From contig JASANG010003763.1 in the NCBI GenBank assembly GCA_030248215.1, forward strand, positions 124,001-188,000: 64,000 nt of DNA, written 5' to 3'. Below the pieces are notes generated by a model that saw only the letters and a list, made by a program, of their open reading frames with translations, searched no databases and had not been told where the DNA came from. This DNA comes from Enoplolaimus lenunculus. Lineage: Eukaryota; Nematoda; Enoplea; Enoplida; Thoracostomopsidae. The position numbers and the translations under genes are program-made. Numbering within the stretch: the first letter of the stretch is position 1; every line of letters starts with the position of its first letter. Below are positions 12,701-25,130 of this stretch, in pieces.

Positions 12701-15700
12701 TATTCGGTTACGGATTGTTATTCGTTTTAACCCGGCCTTCGTTACTGATATATTTCCGGTATTGCAAGTATTCGTTGAATTAAACGTTTATTTGTCGTTT
12801 ATCAAAACCTTGAGCGATAATTCAAGGTTATATTTGATAATGTACTTTTAAACCGAGCGACTACCTGTCATTTTTATGTTTTGCGTAGTACTAACACTGG
12901 CATTGTACCTATTGTTTCAGTTCAAGTGTGTATAAATTTTGTTCACTGCTTCGCAGTACGTTACGTGAAGCGACACAATCGCAATCTCATATGCATGCCG
13001 CACGTCTTGTGCATACAGTCCGTAATTGCGTTGAGTTATATGCGGATATTGTAGAACAGTGTCATCGTGATAAATTGCAAAAATTGCCAATGTATTCAGG
13101 TTAGTATTGATTTAAACACATATACTTGTAAAAATTGTTCACGGTTGTATATACATAGTACATATTGCAGCCAGAAGGAATTATGTGCACAGTAACCGAG
13201 TGTGTATCTGCAGTTGCTGTTTTACAATCGCGACTGAAGTTTGCTTACTCGAGCAGTCGTGTCTGGAGACTAGGAAAGTGTACAAGAGTCGAAATATGAG
13301 CTATGCAAAGTCGTGACCAACAACTACATCAAGTGATATTACATGGTATTGTGCTTGGGGCCCATGTTACTTTGAGGAGCGTCCAGGTTTCTGGTGGGTC
13401 TATAAAATAGTAGATTCAGATTCTAGATTACATTTTTTTGCTTAGGCTTAGGCTTAGGCTTAGGAAATCAATTTTGCAACGCTTAGGCTTAGGCTTAGGA
13501 ATACGCTTTAACTACTTTTACGCCATTAAAGTAACATTGGCCGGGTTTGGTGTTGCATTTCAGCTGTGTTCTATACAAATTGCATGTATATCGCGCGGCA
13601 CATAACGATGGCTTCGTTAGAATTCGAAGTTGACCTCATTCGCGTGTTGGGAAACGAATTGCATTCGCAACTGAATTGTGTCGATTTAATTCCACGGATC
13701 AAGACAATGGGAAATGATACGATGCAACATTCGTTGAACGCCCAGTTGGAAATCATTGACGAAATATTGCTCTCAACGAATGGTTAGAATGACTTTTGTT
13801 ACTTTATTAATAAATATTACAGAGATGGGAGACTCGAACACAGTGTCAATCTCGCGTCTCAAAAATTTCTGAGCCTGAGAATCGCTTAAGGCCGACTCAT
13901 ACTTGTAAGTTTTTGCAGTGAGAACTTGCAGCTGTATGTTTTGCTCGAAACCCAATACCAGACTTGCCGCGACAAGTTAAGCTTCAACCTGTAGATGCAA
14001 AAACTTGTAGTGGCAAATTTTGTGTGCGAATTCTCGGTGCAAAACTAGCATACGGGAATAACACATAACAGTGTCAGTATCAATTCCTATCTCGTCTTCA
14101 ACTTTTTCATTGAGACTACCATCTCTGTTAATATGGCCAATGTTGATAAGGTGCTTGAATAAAACTTGTTGATCGTTGCTGAGATTGTAATGCATTTGTT
14201 TGTAAGTCAAAAGCGAACAATATTGAATTATAAGCTTGGAAAAATATTTTCTCCATAATTAAAATGTAAGTCAAAGTAGACAAAACATTTGTAATGTTAA
14301 CGTCTTAGGTATGTATTATTTCCACAAATTTGTTTCTATACGGTGAAATATGAACGTAAACGTTAGCTAACTGTAAGGGTGGTGCTATACTTGTCGAGCG
14401 GTGCCTGATGGCGCCGCACGTGAATAATTATGTGTATTAAACGTGAATACACGTGCGTTGTGGTGTGCTGTATGGTGACGGACGGCGCCGTACGGTAACG
14501 GACGATGCATTACGTCATCAAAAATATAGCGTCACTTTAACACGGACATAATTAAATACACCATGAATCACGTTCCAATCCGCTGCATTTGATCGTCATT
14601 AGTTCTTTCTTTGATGTAATCACTCGCAGCAGCCGCGTTCACGCGGTTTCTGCAACCATAATCGCGACTACACCTGCGCTTTCTTAGTGTGAAAGTTTTA
14701 TTCGTCTGTAAACGCAGTTACAACGGCGATTTGTAACGCGACTGCAACCGTATCTTTAGACGAGACTTTCGTGAACCAAAAAATCCAACCGCGACCGCAA
14801 ACGCAGCCACGATTACTGAAAATTTAATTGTGTCCGTGGCTGTACGTTTGTACACGCCTGTAATACAATATTATACTTATGTACTAGAAAACAGTATTGT
14901 TGTCTATCGCTACCAGAGTAAACAAAATTCAATATTGTCCCTTTAGGTTTTTGTGATATTTCATGTAATGTTTCGATCTGTGAACGCGCACTGAAGCAAT
15001 TATTGCACGTTTTGAATCACTTGAAAGGAGTTTGGCAAAAAGTAAGTTGTGTTTTGATTAAAAAAAACACGGCCCATGTATAGAACATGGCCGGAACAGT
15101 AGTATAAGCATATTCCTAAGCCTAAGCCTAAGCGTATGGATGAGCCTATTCCTAAGCCTAAGCCTAAGCCTACGTCTAAGCATAAAAATTAGTCAAAAGT
15201 TTAAACTGACTCTATTATAACCCCTCCGAAAAACGATCCGACCCTGTTCTAATCTATACATGCGTCAAAAACACTGTGATATTACTGTCAACAGCAGAGT
15301 GTTCCTTTACGCAAAGGTAACGCTGGCCAACATTTTTTAATTCAATTTTTAGTTATTTATATACATACGTATAAATATTATATTTCAACTGTGAATGGTA
15401 TACTTATTGTTACGGTTTGATATTGTTTGTATATTGTGTTAGGTGTGTATCCACGGAAAGGTTGTTTGCGTTGTATAAAAATTACGACGAAGGATGGTGG
15501 TTTATTGCGTATTCAACTGAAAAAGCTTCTAAAAGGCTGTGACCAAAATGTACAAGAGGGTGTGACTTGTACCCCCCCCCCTTGCTACGCTTTTGCGTGG
15601 TGTCAATCTTACTCCATTTTAAATGTTAATACATGTGTATGGTTAGCTGAAAAACTTTGATTTCATATTATATTTATGGTTGGGTGTGAATTAATGTATT

Positions 15701-16886
15701 GCTTTATTTCTTCTAGGTTATCCCAATGAGTCTTGCGTATCGTGCTCAAACAACACTCGTAAAACATGCCTTAAACACAGTTATGCACAGCATTATGTCA
15801 ATGGAAGACATCGCAACTAAAGATGCTGAAATGTTTGTCCAACAGCTTAGACCGTTTGCGTCAGAATTATCCGATCTTTATAAGGTAAGCGTGCATATGA
15901 ATTTATTTTGGATTCGTTTACATTTTGACAAGGCTTGAGAAGAATAAAAAACGGTGTCCACGGAAAAATGATGATTAGGTCACATAGAAACAGCCGTTTA
16001 GCTACATTTTGTTGTCTTCGGTAAGACCTATGTGACATTTGTGTCGTTTTGAGTTATGCAAGCCTATTTCGGACAGAGTCAATTTAACTCAACATTTTTT
16101 GCAGAGTATATTATTTCGTTGGAAATGTAGTGTAGTTAATCATAACGCATTTATGGTACGTCTGTTGTTTTAGCTGGAACCTCATTCGACATCTGAAATA
16201 ACCGTTTATTGTACCCCAACGTACCAGCGATTTGAGGAGTGTTTACTGATTCTGGACGGTTCTTTGCAAAGCATCCTTGACAGATGGGCCGATGGGCAGG
16301 TAATAGGAACCCGCTTTGACTCTAGAAATATACAAACCGTGTTTTGAGATAATAAATTGAAATGAAACTTTTTGATTGAATGATTTAGTTCGTGTTGCTT
16401 TCGTAGGGCTGAAGCTTACTCTTATGCAGTGTAAATTCCAGTGAGTTGATTTCTACTCAGACTGAGTTAGGACAATCATAACTCATAATTCTGAGTTGAT
16501 GCAACTTATTGTAATTTAAATAATCAACTTTCCGTAATCAACCCAACTCAGAGTGAAAATCAACTCAACTCAGAGTAAGTTAAAGTTTACAATTATTAAC
16601 TCAGAAATAACTAACATTCCGTCTGAGTTGACCACAATTAACTCATTGGAATTTATAGTGTGATTATATGCATTTTTAATTACAGTGTATTTTCTTCGTT
16701 AAAAATATTTCTCATAATTGTGCTGAACTCAAATTGTATTTAATATTGAATACAACACGTCTTTAATTTCAGGGTCCGCTAGCATTATATCTCGAAGCGG
16801 CTGAAGTACATGGTTTGATTCGTGCATTATTTCAAAATACAGATCGAAGGGCTGCGGTTATATCGAGAATTAAACCGATCTCATGA
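6800..16886 (+). CDS. ZW10: Centromere/kinetochore protein ZW10
   Basis: Fifteen exons join in phase into 783 residues plus stop, close to human ZW10 (about 779): 6800-6821, 6993-7192, 7377-7496, 8340-8436, 8770-8907, 9302-9551, 9932-10247, 10985-11170, 12103-12224, 12921-13099, 13564-13782, 14947-15041, 15717-15884, 16174-16299, 16773-16886. The C-terminal half matches ZW10 clearly: [29 protein letters not shown] and the terminal [19 protein letters not shown]. The N-terminal half is helical and divergent, as usual. ZW10 acts in the RZZ complex (Rod-Zwilch-ZW10), which recruits dynein and checkpoint proteins to kinetochores, and in the NRZ/Dsl1 Golgi-to-ER tether. Exon 3 uses a TTTAAG acceptor; an apparent frame upstream of it (from 7329) has no usable acceptor and reads back into a stop. 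Introns hold several MITEs. Confidence 0.95.
13359..13542. mobile_element. TTAGGC-bearing MITE, family A
   Basis: A 184-bp element in ZW10 intron 10. The left end GGCCCATGTTACTTTGAG mirrors the right end, whose reverse complement reads GGCCAATGTTACTTTAA. The interior has two runs of CTTAGGC units (13441-13464 and about 13481-13498). The same layout recurs at 18602-18786 and 62835-63003. Confidence 0.75.
14379..14530. mobile_element. GC-rich 'GGCGCCGTCCG' element, fragment
   Basis: It begins TAAGGGTGGTGCTATACTTG, resembling the end of the intact copy at 48432-48913. It continues with GGCGCCG and GACGGACGGCGCCG motifs typical of that family. The right end is not clear. It lies in ZW10 intron 11. 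Confidence 0.5.
15073..15262. mobile_element. TTAGGC-type MITE, family B
   Basis: Located in ZW10 intron 12. The flanks carry CATGTATAGA in opposite orientations. The interior has repeated CCTAAGCCTAAGCC (reverse complement of the TTAGGC array) and TCCGAAAAACGATCCG near the right end, a diverged form of the family's GTTCCGCC motif. The ends are imperfect, so the borders are approximate. Confidence 0.55.
16429..16660. mobile_element. Foldback MITE, CACTATAAATTCCA-type ends
   Basis: In ZW10 intron 14. Left CAGTGTAAATTCCAGTGAGTT and right AACTCATTGGAATTTATAGTG are near-perfect inverted repeats. The interior is full of ACTCAGA/TCTGAGT motifs, so most of the element could fold back on itself. CACTR termini recall the CMC (CACTA/Chapaev) group, but no transposase is present. 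Confidence 0.65.
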
Positions 16887-17542
16887 TATTATATACTCAC
16901 TCGCTGTTTTGTTTTATATTTCGAAAAATATGCCTTGCAGGTGTCTTGTCGTTTAAACTCGGGCATAGTGTATTTGAAAAAATAGATAACTGTAAAGTAA
17001 ATGTATTCTAGTGTTTGTGTTTTGATGCATTGGCGGTGAGATGGAGCGAATTTTACGCTAGTAGGTTTGTGGGACAAGTTGTATATTCTGCAGGAAACCA
17101 GTTTTAAATGCAAGTTCAATGGTAGCTGTTCGGATGGCAATTGGAGATAAAAATACCAGATCTAGAGGTTTACGGTTCAGTTCGATAGTACTTGGCATAC
17201 GAATGTTGGTGTAAATTTTTTGAGGTTTATTTAAAATAAAATCCGGAAAGTTAAAATATCGGAGTCGGATGTAACTTTTTGCTGGAGGCGGATATCCGGT
17301 CGGACCCTGTTGTTTGATGCGTTATATTATAACGTTTAGCATAATTCTAGAAATAAACTGCCGATATTTCCTAAAAATAACGGTAAAACCAAAAGACTTA
17401 ATATATTTGCTAAAATTAGCAAATTAAACATCATTTTAACTACTTAATTTTGTCTCCGTTTCCGGCGAATTTTGTTGGTGTCGCTTAACTTTATAGACAA
17501 ACGGGAATGGCCAACACTTGATTTAGTTTTGCATACGTGCGG

Positions 17543-17705
17543 CGAATGTATAGAACAGTTTCTATAACAGTGGTGTACGAATACTCATGAGATCCTAAAC
17601 CGTACGAACGAGTATACCTCAGCCTAAGCAAAAAGTCTAAAGCTAAAACAAACTTACTCTATGGCAGTTCCGCAGGAAAACGTTCCGCCCTGATCTTTAC
17701 ATGGA
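17543..17705. mobile_element. TTAGGC-type MITE, family B
   Basis: The left end has TGTATAGAACAG. The right end CGTTCCGCCCTGATCTTTAC is, in reverse complement, the same terminal motif as at 62324-62473. The interior has a short CAGCCTAAGC remnant of the TTAGGC array. Confidence 0.55.
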
Positions 17706-17904
17706 TCGAAGGTGCGATCCTACATACTGTTTCAATCTCAGGACCGCATGCTAAACGGTAGTAAAGTTACTAGTAGATTAAATGGCGTAGTAAATTTGTT
17801 GCTCCGGGATTAAAACGAGGAGTAAAATGTCGTAGGAAGCTTTTTCGTATGCTACAAACAGTAGTAAGTATAACAACGGCAGTTCCGAAGCAATTACTAC
17901 TGTT

Positions 17905-18270
17905 TATTAGGGACAACCGGATGTTTACCTCCGGCTCCGGCAGAAAATCGGCCTCCGGCTCCGGCTGTGGTATAATTTTTGCCGGAGGTTCCGGCAATTT
18001 CGGTAGTAAAATTTTGCATAATTTTGCAAAATTTATCTGTTTAGCGCGTTTCGTTTTACTTTTGTCACAATTTTCATCGAAGAATTTCCAAAATTTCGCA
18101 GAACATTGCCATAAAATCAAACAACTTAACAACATATTAATACTTACAGATATTGGCTAAAATTAACTAATTAACCGTCATTTTCACTACCTAATTTCGC
18201 CTCATCTCCGGATCCGGCAAGTTTCGTTGACCTCCGGCTCCGGTATTTTTCACCTCTGGTTGCACCCTGC
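17905..18270. mobile_element. CCGG-rich non-autonomous element (CAGGGTG-end family)
   Basis: The ends are built of CCGGCTCCGG repeats, and the right edge reads GGTTGCACCCTG, the reverse complement of the family's CAGGGTGCAACC terminus. The AT-rich interior (for example TTTTGCATAATTTTGCAAAA) is flanked by GC-rich arms. CAGGG termini suggest hAT, as inference only. Confidence 0.55.
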
Positions 18271-18601
18271 TGTGTATATTTACACATTGTCTAAACAGGA
18301 ATAAAGTACAGGTGAGTCTGTAATTTTTGTTGATTGTATATATACAACTGTATTTATGCTAATGGCCCTTGTTAATTAGCAGAATTGTCAGTTGTTTTTT
18401 TTCTTGTATTGTACTAAATCTAAATATTACTAATACTACATACTGTACTGCATATAGGTACTGCTTATTTAATTATAGGGGTTTGCCAACCGGCACGCAG
18501 TGCGACTAAAGGACTTAAAAATTAGGTTTTGGCTTAGGGATAGGTATATTAGGCTTATAGTGGACAGACCTTTATCATTAACATAAACGGTATTTATTTC
18601 T

Positions 18602-18786
18602 GGCCAATGTTACTGTAAGGGGCGTAACAGTAGATTAAGCGCATTTCTAAACCTAAGCCTAAGCCTAAAGCGTCGCAATAATGAGTTCCTAAGCATAAGC
18701 CTAAGCAAAAAATGTAATCTAGGTTCATAACCTACTCTTTTATAGACCCACTAGAAACCTGGACACCCCTTAAACTAACATGGACC
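18602..18786. mobile_element. TTAGGC-bearing MITE, family A
   Basis: A 185-bp element with inverted ends: left GGCCAATGTTACTGTAAGGG; right, in reverse complement, GGTCCATGTTAGTTTAAGGG. Inside are CCTAAGCCTAAGCCTAA and a second CATAAGCCTAAGC run. It is the same family as 13359-13542 in opposite orientation. Confidence 0.75.
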
Positions 18787-19011
18787 TTATTTCCTAACAG
18801 CTCTCTCGCGCCAATTATACGCATTTATTTCGTAGTAATTGTTACCTGTCTGCTACTACTTTTGAGCATACCGAAAACATTTTAATACCTGCCTAAGTTA
18901 CTACGATAGTAAATGGCGAGACTCTTATACTCTCGTAGCCGTAGTATTTGTTTACTACGGCGTAAGTTACTACTCATTTTAGCATACGGCCGCCATTCAA
19001 TGTTTATTTCA

Positions 19012-19013
19012 GT
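19012..19013 (+). promoter_or_regulatory. Candidate splice acceptor 38 bp before the DCAF13 start
   Basis: TTTATTTCAG ends at 19012, a near-perfect nematode-type acceptor a short way upstream of the ATG at 19051. It could be a trans-splicing (SL) acceptor or the end of a 5'UTR intron. The sequence alone cannot separate these. Confidence 0.4.
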
Positions 19014-19050
19014 CTATTAATATTTAACGTCTATTGAAGCACACTTCAAA

Positions 19051-22000
19051 ATGCCAAAAATTAAAATGATATCACGAAATCCGGACGACTATTTACGAGA
19101 AACCACCAAAGATATTCATAAAGTGAGCGGCGAACTTAAAAGTAAAAGTTCAATTTCTTGTGTCTACTTTTTATGTAGGCTGAATTTCGATTTTTTTTAA
19201 ATTTTACTCATCTGGGTAATAGCTAGTAATAGTACTTTGAAGCTTATCCCAATATGAACTCGTGCTTGCAAAGCACATCGAATTTTTGGTTGAATATTTG
19301 GTTGATTTAAAGTGTTGAAATTGTGCTAGGTTCTATGATACTGGAACTAAATACGTACACTGAAAGAAATGGTGAGTCACATTGACTCCCTCCGAAATAG
19401 GCTTTTCATGACTACACAAACTGAGTCAAAATTCGACTCATGTAAATTTCAAAAAAGAAAAACCAAATTAGTTTAAAAGAAAAAAAGACATTATCATGTA
19501 AGTCGAAATTGGCTCTGGCGGAGTTGAATTTTGACTCAGTTTGTGTAGTCAGGAAAAGCCTATGTCGGAGATATCAATTTGACTTACCATTTTTTTGCAG
19601 TGAACAGACATTCTTGTATGTCATTGTATAAAATAGTAGGGACGTTGAGGTTTAGTATTAGAATCGAAAACATACACTATTTGTGTGGCATCTACGACAA
19701 TAGGTTTCCCAAGGGCCCAGACTCGGCCAGACAGCTTGTCGCTCCTCTGCATCATAAGCTTAACTTTCTAGGTCCGTAATCTCAGTTGCATATAGCACCT
19801 ATCACCAGTTAGTAATAGGTTTTCAAACTAACGAACTGCTACAATTGCAGATCTTCAAATCTCCACAGAAGTAGAGTAAATCGAATGCAGTAAATGTGTT
19901 GAATTTCAAACCTTTATATTCCCTGGTCCGAATGTTACAAGACCTAACACCAACTGATACTAGGTGCTACAAGTAGGGAACGACCGGATCCAAAATTTTG
20001 CATTACCGGATCCGAATCCGGATCCGTATTTTAAAATTCAGATCCGGCCCGGATCCGGATCCGGATCTTACTAGCTGGATATTTTTTCATTACCTAGCCT
20101 AACGCATATAAAATAGAAAAAGTTCAACTGATTCTTTCGCAAAATTAGTCAACAACACTTACGGCGACTGAAAAAGAAGTCTTTAAATATTTTATGTTTG
20201 TTCTTCTTCCGCAACAACACTGGTCTCCACGTATGTGTAATTAAGATGTTAACTTTGAAACTTATTCTTGAAAAATATGTTTCTGATTGATAATTACTAC
20301 ACTTATTGGAATCACGCATTTTATGGTAAGTTGTCGCGCGATGAATTGTCGTAATAGCATTTACGTTATGTTACGCTGACGCTTGTTTACATCAATTTTG
20401 CAGGTGCCACGCAATTACGCTCCTGAACTGCATCCGTTTCATTCGGAACGCGAGTATGCGCGCGCCTTGAATGCAACAAAACTGGAACGCGTATTTGCGA
20501 AACCTTTTTTGGGATCTCTCGATGGACACACAGATGGTGTTCACTGCATTGGTAAATTTCTAAAATTGTTTCGTTTATTTGTATTTGCTGTATTAGAATT
20601 TTTGTTTTAATAATCTATATATTAAAGCTGGAACGCCCCGTATTTTGTGCAAGTTTCCAGAATATTTGTTTACAATTAGTTTCACACATACGTAGACGCG
20701 ATTGTTGTATAATTAGAAAATTTGATTTTTGACCGATTTTATGCGGGGTTTTGCGTATTTTTGACGATTTAACATAAATTACGCAACTTACGAACTTTAC
20801 TGAAGTTAATAATTTCGTGTAATGCGGTAAAAGATTTGAAACTAAGAATAAAATTAATGAAATCGAAGACCAAAGGTTTTTGACTAAAATTTACTCGAAA
20901 TGGCGAACGCTTTTTGATTTGCCGTTTAAGGCACAAAAACATCAAGCTTGTTCCTCATATTATTCCTCTATTCAGTTTCTTCCCAAGCACTGAGTGATTG
21001 CCTTCCGTTTCAGAGCAGCGTGGCGAAACTTCAGAACTAAGCAACAAGAGATCCTGGCACAATGTTTTGGTATATAATCTTGTTAATTTTAGCCAGGCAT
21101 CCAAAACATCTTAGCGTAGCTGTTACTGGTTCATACGACGGTGAAATAGTCGTCTGGAATTTGCCAAAACGAAAATTGCTTGGTTCGGTGCGAGCACATC
21201 AGGGCTACGTCAGAGGTTAGTGGTTTTGATTTAATGACAATTTATGTTAACTACAGTCATAGACAGAATTAAGTGCAGGCTCGCTTCGTGGACGCAGTTG
21301 CTCGCAAACGTGATTTTAACTGTTCTAAATTATATATGTTTTCATGCAAATCTTGTCATATCCTAATTTCTAATATTCATTTTGTACAGTTCCAATCATT
21401 TTTATGTGGAATTATCATTATTATTATTGTTTAAGGCCTGGATATAGATCCTGAAGGTAGTACCATTTTAACCGTTGGCGACGACAAAACGATAAAACAT
21501 TGGCGCTTTGATCCGTCAACGTCATCATGTTCTTTTGGTGAACCTGTTTCAACGCTGCTCAGGTTGGTATTACATATTGTGTTTAACCGTTTTTTATATA
21601 AGGGTCCATATTCTCAAATGTGCGTAGCCCCTATCAACAGTCGGGATAGATCTTCTAAAAACACTCGAACCACTATATTGTGAGGTTCAAATTTCAGCAC
21701 ATTTCTCGCGTTGAATTCGTCCTACTTCTGTACCAATCGTTTTGCGATCCGTAATTGCAGGCGTCAGTTCGAAAACGAAACCCTGTCGCTAGCTGATGAT
21801 AGGTGCTACACGCATTTGGAAATGTGGGCCAAGAATAAAGTTGTTTCGATTGAAAAGTGTTGATATAGTATTAAAAGATAGCGTATTGTGTACAGTCCTG
21901 GACACAATCATTAAGAGCGCAGTAATCGCTATTAATCGCTTATATCAATTTTTTTGCTCGCGTCCAGTTGCATCTAGAGACATCACTGGAATCGCCTTTT

Positions 22001-25000
22001 AAAATTCTGGTTTGAACCACGTCTGCAGCAAACTACTGAAAATTTAATACTAAGCAATCGATGCTGTAGTCGCTATTATAGCCGAGTGATTGTGAACAGT
22101 GTAACCAGCGTTTTTTGAGCGATTACGTTCAAAAATCCACTATGGCCGTCGCAACTGTGGTTTGCAACAGAAACGCGATTGCACATAATTCTCTCCGTGA
22201 CTCTATGTATATGTTTTTCTTAAAGCTATTTGCATAGTATCAGAGTAATCTATTGTGATATTATTACAACATTAACGGTATTATGCACAGTTGAAGACGT
22301 TACAAATCAAATGAGAGATCAGATTACTCTGGTCTTTTCTTGTAACTTAGCAACAAAACTCTAGTCTCCCTGAATAATTTATTGTTTGATCGACCAAAAG
22401 TTTTAGTTGCAGCCAATGTCCAAGACAGCTTTCTTTCATTTAAATCCTCTTGTGACGTAAAAATACTGGTCCTGGCTGGTGCCACTATTGAGTATAAAAT
22501 GTTTACATGTTTTTCAGTAAAACTCTCCTGTACGATATTAGTCATCATTGGCAAAAGTCCAAATACGCAACTTGTGGCGAAGTGGTCCAAGTGTGGGATC
22601 GAGCCAGAGCAACTGCTGTTCAAGAATATCAATGGGGTATCGATAGTGTAAACCGGATTGCTTTTAATCCTGTTGAAACTGATATCTTAGGTACGTATGC
22701 AAAACTTTATTATACCCATTTTAAATTTTGGTAAAATTTACTTTTCATTTCCAATGTAGCAGCTGGTTGAGTGAACGAGACAAATATAAGTAGAATAACT
22801 CATTTCTGAGTGTCTTGTCTATTCAGTCATCAATGATTTCGTAGTATTTTTTTTGTTCGGGTATTACAGTATGACGTGTTTTTTGAATCCATGAATAAGC
22901 ACAATGTTGTTGAGCATATTCCGAGTGGTACTTGCTTAAAAGTTGTCCACGTTTATTTCAGGCGCTGTTGCTAGTGATCGGGCAATAATTCTGTATGACA
23001 CTCGAGGTAACGCTCCGCTACGCAAAGTGATACTTAAATTACGATCAAACGCCATTGCATGGAATCCAATGGAAGCGTTCAGTTTTACAGTTGCAAATGA
23101 AGACTACAATTTGTACACGTTTGATATGCGTAATTTGAAAACGCCTGCAAATTTGCATTTAAATCACATTGCGGCCGGTATGTAGTTTTCTATATTTGGG
23201 TACAACTTTTTTAGCTTTTGGTTTGCAGAGGTGGTTCTGTGGTTTAAGTTGTTGATGCAAAACAAACACGGCCGTGCTACACGACTGGGTGCCAAAAACG
23301 AAAGATACCAAAATTTTTTCCGATCCCGAATTTTATTTTAAAATTCTGCTGATGTCGAACCGGCGCCGATGGTTTGCTCTTGCGAACCTTTTCAAATTGA
23401 TACTTGATCTTTGTTAGGATTTCTGGTGAAACTGAACGGAATAGTCATATTCGTCTAATGCAGGGTTAAAGATAATGTTGACAGACCGGCTGCCACAGCA
23501 ATACTGGTTAAAATAGTACTTCTAACGCCGCAAATTGTCTTTGATGAGTGCAGCTACCATCGAAATAGCTCGGTTTGCAGCAACAGTGACGTTGTTTGTA
23601 TCAACGACTTGATAAAACTGAACGAAATACTCATATTCGTTCAATGCTGGGTTAAAGATAGTGTTGACAACCGAACAGTGATAATGTGGAGATCGCAGAC
23701 CAGCTGCCACAGACAGCGACACTGGTTAAAACAGTTGCTCAAACGGCACAAATTGTTTTTGAACAATCCAGCTGCAATCTAATTAGCTTGTTTTGCAGCA
23801 ACAGTGACATTTTTTAACCAACGATATTACGACATTCTCAAATTCATCCTGAAGGATACCGAAATCATAAAAACACCGCGCATAATTTTAACACCGATGA
23901 AACCGGATTCCATATTGGTCCGACGATAAGCCTAGTGGTGGGTATTTCCTGCGAAAAAACATTGCAGATTCCGGCTGGCTGCGGTAGAATGAGCACTGCC
24001 GTTGTTTGAATAATATGCGCTGAGAAATAGTTGTATTTTGTTGGAAGTCGAATAGGTGGTAAATTTTGTCATTTAATTTGTAGCATCTAGTTCTGTATAT
24101 CACTTACATTATTAATATTTTCAGTTATGGATGTTAGTTATTCACCAACTGGACGCGAATTTGTGTCTGGTTCATTTGACAAAACGATTCGTATTTGGAA
24201 TTTTGACAAAGGTCACAGTCGCGATGTCTATCATACAAAACGAATGCAGGTACGTACTACATGTCGAACAGAATTTCTAAGTAAAATTTAAGCTGAAGAT
24301 AAAACTATATGTAGGTATACTTCCGTGAATGAAATATTGTATATTTATTATAATACCATTTAGATTTTTTGAAAATTTTTCAGTAAGAATTACTAATTTC
24401 TGAGCAGTATTAAACAGTATCTTGATTTTGTTTGTTAATGGTACATTAATTTGTTTCAGAGAGTTTTGTGTGTTTCGTTCAGCGGAGATGGAACTTATAT
24501 TCTGTCCGGTTCAGATGATATGAATCTCAGATTGTGGAAAGTGAGTGTATTTCAATTAAGAATGCTATGTTTAAAAAGCGTATGGGTGCATTTTGGCAAC
24601 AGTGTTAATCGGTTACTTTTGAGCTTCAGTCACGATCACGAATGTAGTCGTGATTAAAATATCAAACCGACGCTAATTGTGATTCCTCGTTTGCTAACGC
24701 ACAATTTAAAGTAACCTTGATGTAATGTGACCGCACTAGTAGTATAGTATAGTATGATTGCTTATGATTAAATGTATTAAACACTATAAACGCCTTTCGT
24801 GCTTGAAGCGGTATCTGTCGATGCACTCGGACATCGCTGTAGTGCTGTGCACATGACTCAACAACTCGCGCAGTACCATCGTTCAGAACTCGTGCTATCG
24901 CACTCGTTCCACACTTGTGTGTGCACTCGTTCTTTATTCACTTGCACAGCAAAAAAGCTATGCTCTCGTGCACACACTCGCCTCAACGCAAAGCCGTGCT

Positions 25001-25130
25001 ACAACTATTACTTGTTATCAAACAATATTTTTATGCATAATATTTTGTACTCCAGGCAAAAGCTTCGCAGAAACTCGGCCCTCTTAAACCAAGAGAAGAC
25101 GCTGCGTTGGATTATGCAAATAAATTAAAG
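19051..25130 (+). CDS. DCAF13: DDB1- and CUL4-associated factor 13 (Sof1 homologue), 3' end not found
   Basis: Nine exons join in phase into 380 residues: 19051-19122, 20404-20551, 21093-21215, 21436-21562, 22518-22690, 22962-23177, 24125-24249, 24460-24540, 25056-25130. Family landmarks are the N-terminal MISRNPDDYLRET, PRNYAPELHPF, LNATKLERVFAKPFL and SLDGHTDGV. WD40 blades follow (GSYDGEIVVWN, VGDDKTIKHW, AVASDRAIILYD, GSFDKTIRIWN, GSDDMNLRLWK), with WNPMEAFSFTVANEDYNLYT between them. Sof1/DCAF13 is a nucleolar WD40 protein of the small-subunit processome and a proposed CRL4 substrate receptor. The last exon ends ALDYANKLK with a good GTAAGT donor, where human DCAF13 (about 445 residues) continues for some 65 more with the basic Sof1 tail. 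I could not find that tail before the next gene. Introns contain repeats and an antisense degenerate ORF near 23.5 kb. Confidence 0.93.
19365..19606. mobile_element. Foldback MITE with long inverted repeats
   Basis: In DCAF13 intron 1. Two arms of roughly 80-90 bp face each other. GACTACACAAACTGAGTCAA appears near 19411 and its reverse complement near 19531. The outer ends are CACTGAAAGAAATGGTGAGT and, in reverse complement, CACTGCAAAAAAATGGTAAG. A half copy lies near 16040-16105. CACTG ends recall CMC-type elements; no coding sequence. Confidence 0.75.
21888..22209. mobile_element. Probable Tc1/mariner-type MITE
   Basis: In DCAF13 intron 4. It begins TACAGTCCTGGACACAATCA and ends with a sequence whose reverse complement starts TACATAGAGTCACGGAGAGA, an imperfect inverted repeat flanked by TA. 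Similar TACAGT..GGACAGAAT starts occur at about 21253 and 29567. No transposase frame survives. Confidence 0.45.
23430..23830 (-). pseudogene. Degenerate tandem repeat of an antisense coding-like unit
   Basis: In DCAF13 intron 6. About 1.8 copies of a roughly 218-bp unit share GCAGCAACAGTGAC (23577 and 23795) and GGTTAAAGATARTGTTGACA. On the minus strand the best unit reads as an open frame at 23522-23722 (PHYHCSVVNTIFNPALNEYE, ANRAISMVAALIKDN). The other copies are interrupted. No family is recognised. It may be a decayed repeat domain or a repeat with chance coding character. Confidence 0.35.

Larger units (their letters stand above)
16887..19050. other. Intergenic region ZW10-DCAF13, repeat-rich
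   Basis: No gene recognised. It contains a CCGG-rich element (about 17905-18270), TTAGGC-type MITEs at 17543-17705 and 18602-18786, and repeats with 'GTAGTAA' motifs around 17750-17880 and 18840-18990. The open frames at 17770-18160 on both strands are translations of the CCGGCTCCGG-rich repeat. Confidence 0.6.

Noticed and set aside
17770-18160. Open frames of 103-121 codons on both strands
   Set aside because: They translate the CCGGCTCCGG-rich transposon arms (Gly/Ser/Pro repeats), lack splice partners and have no family resemblance.
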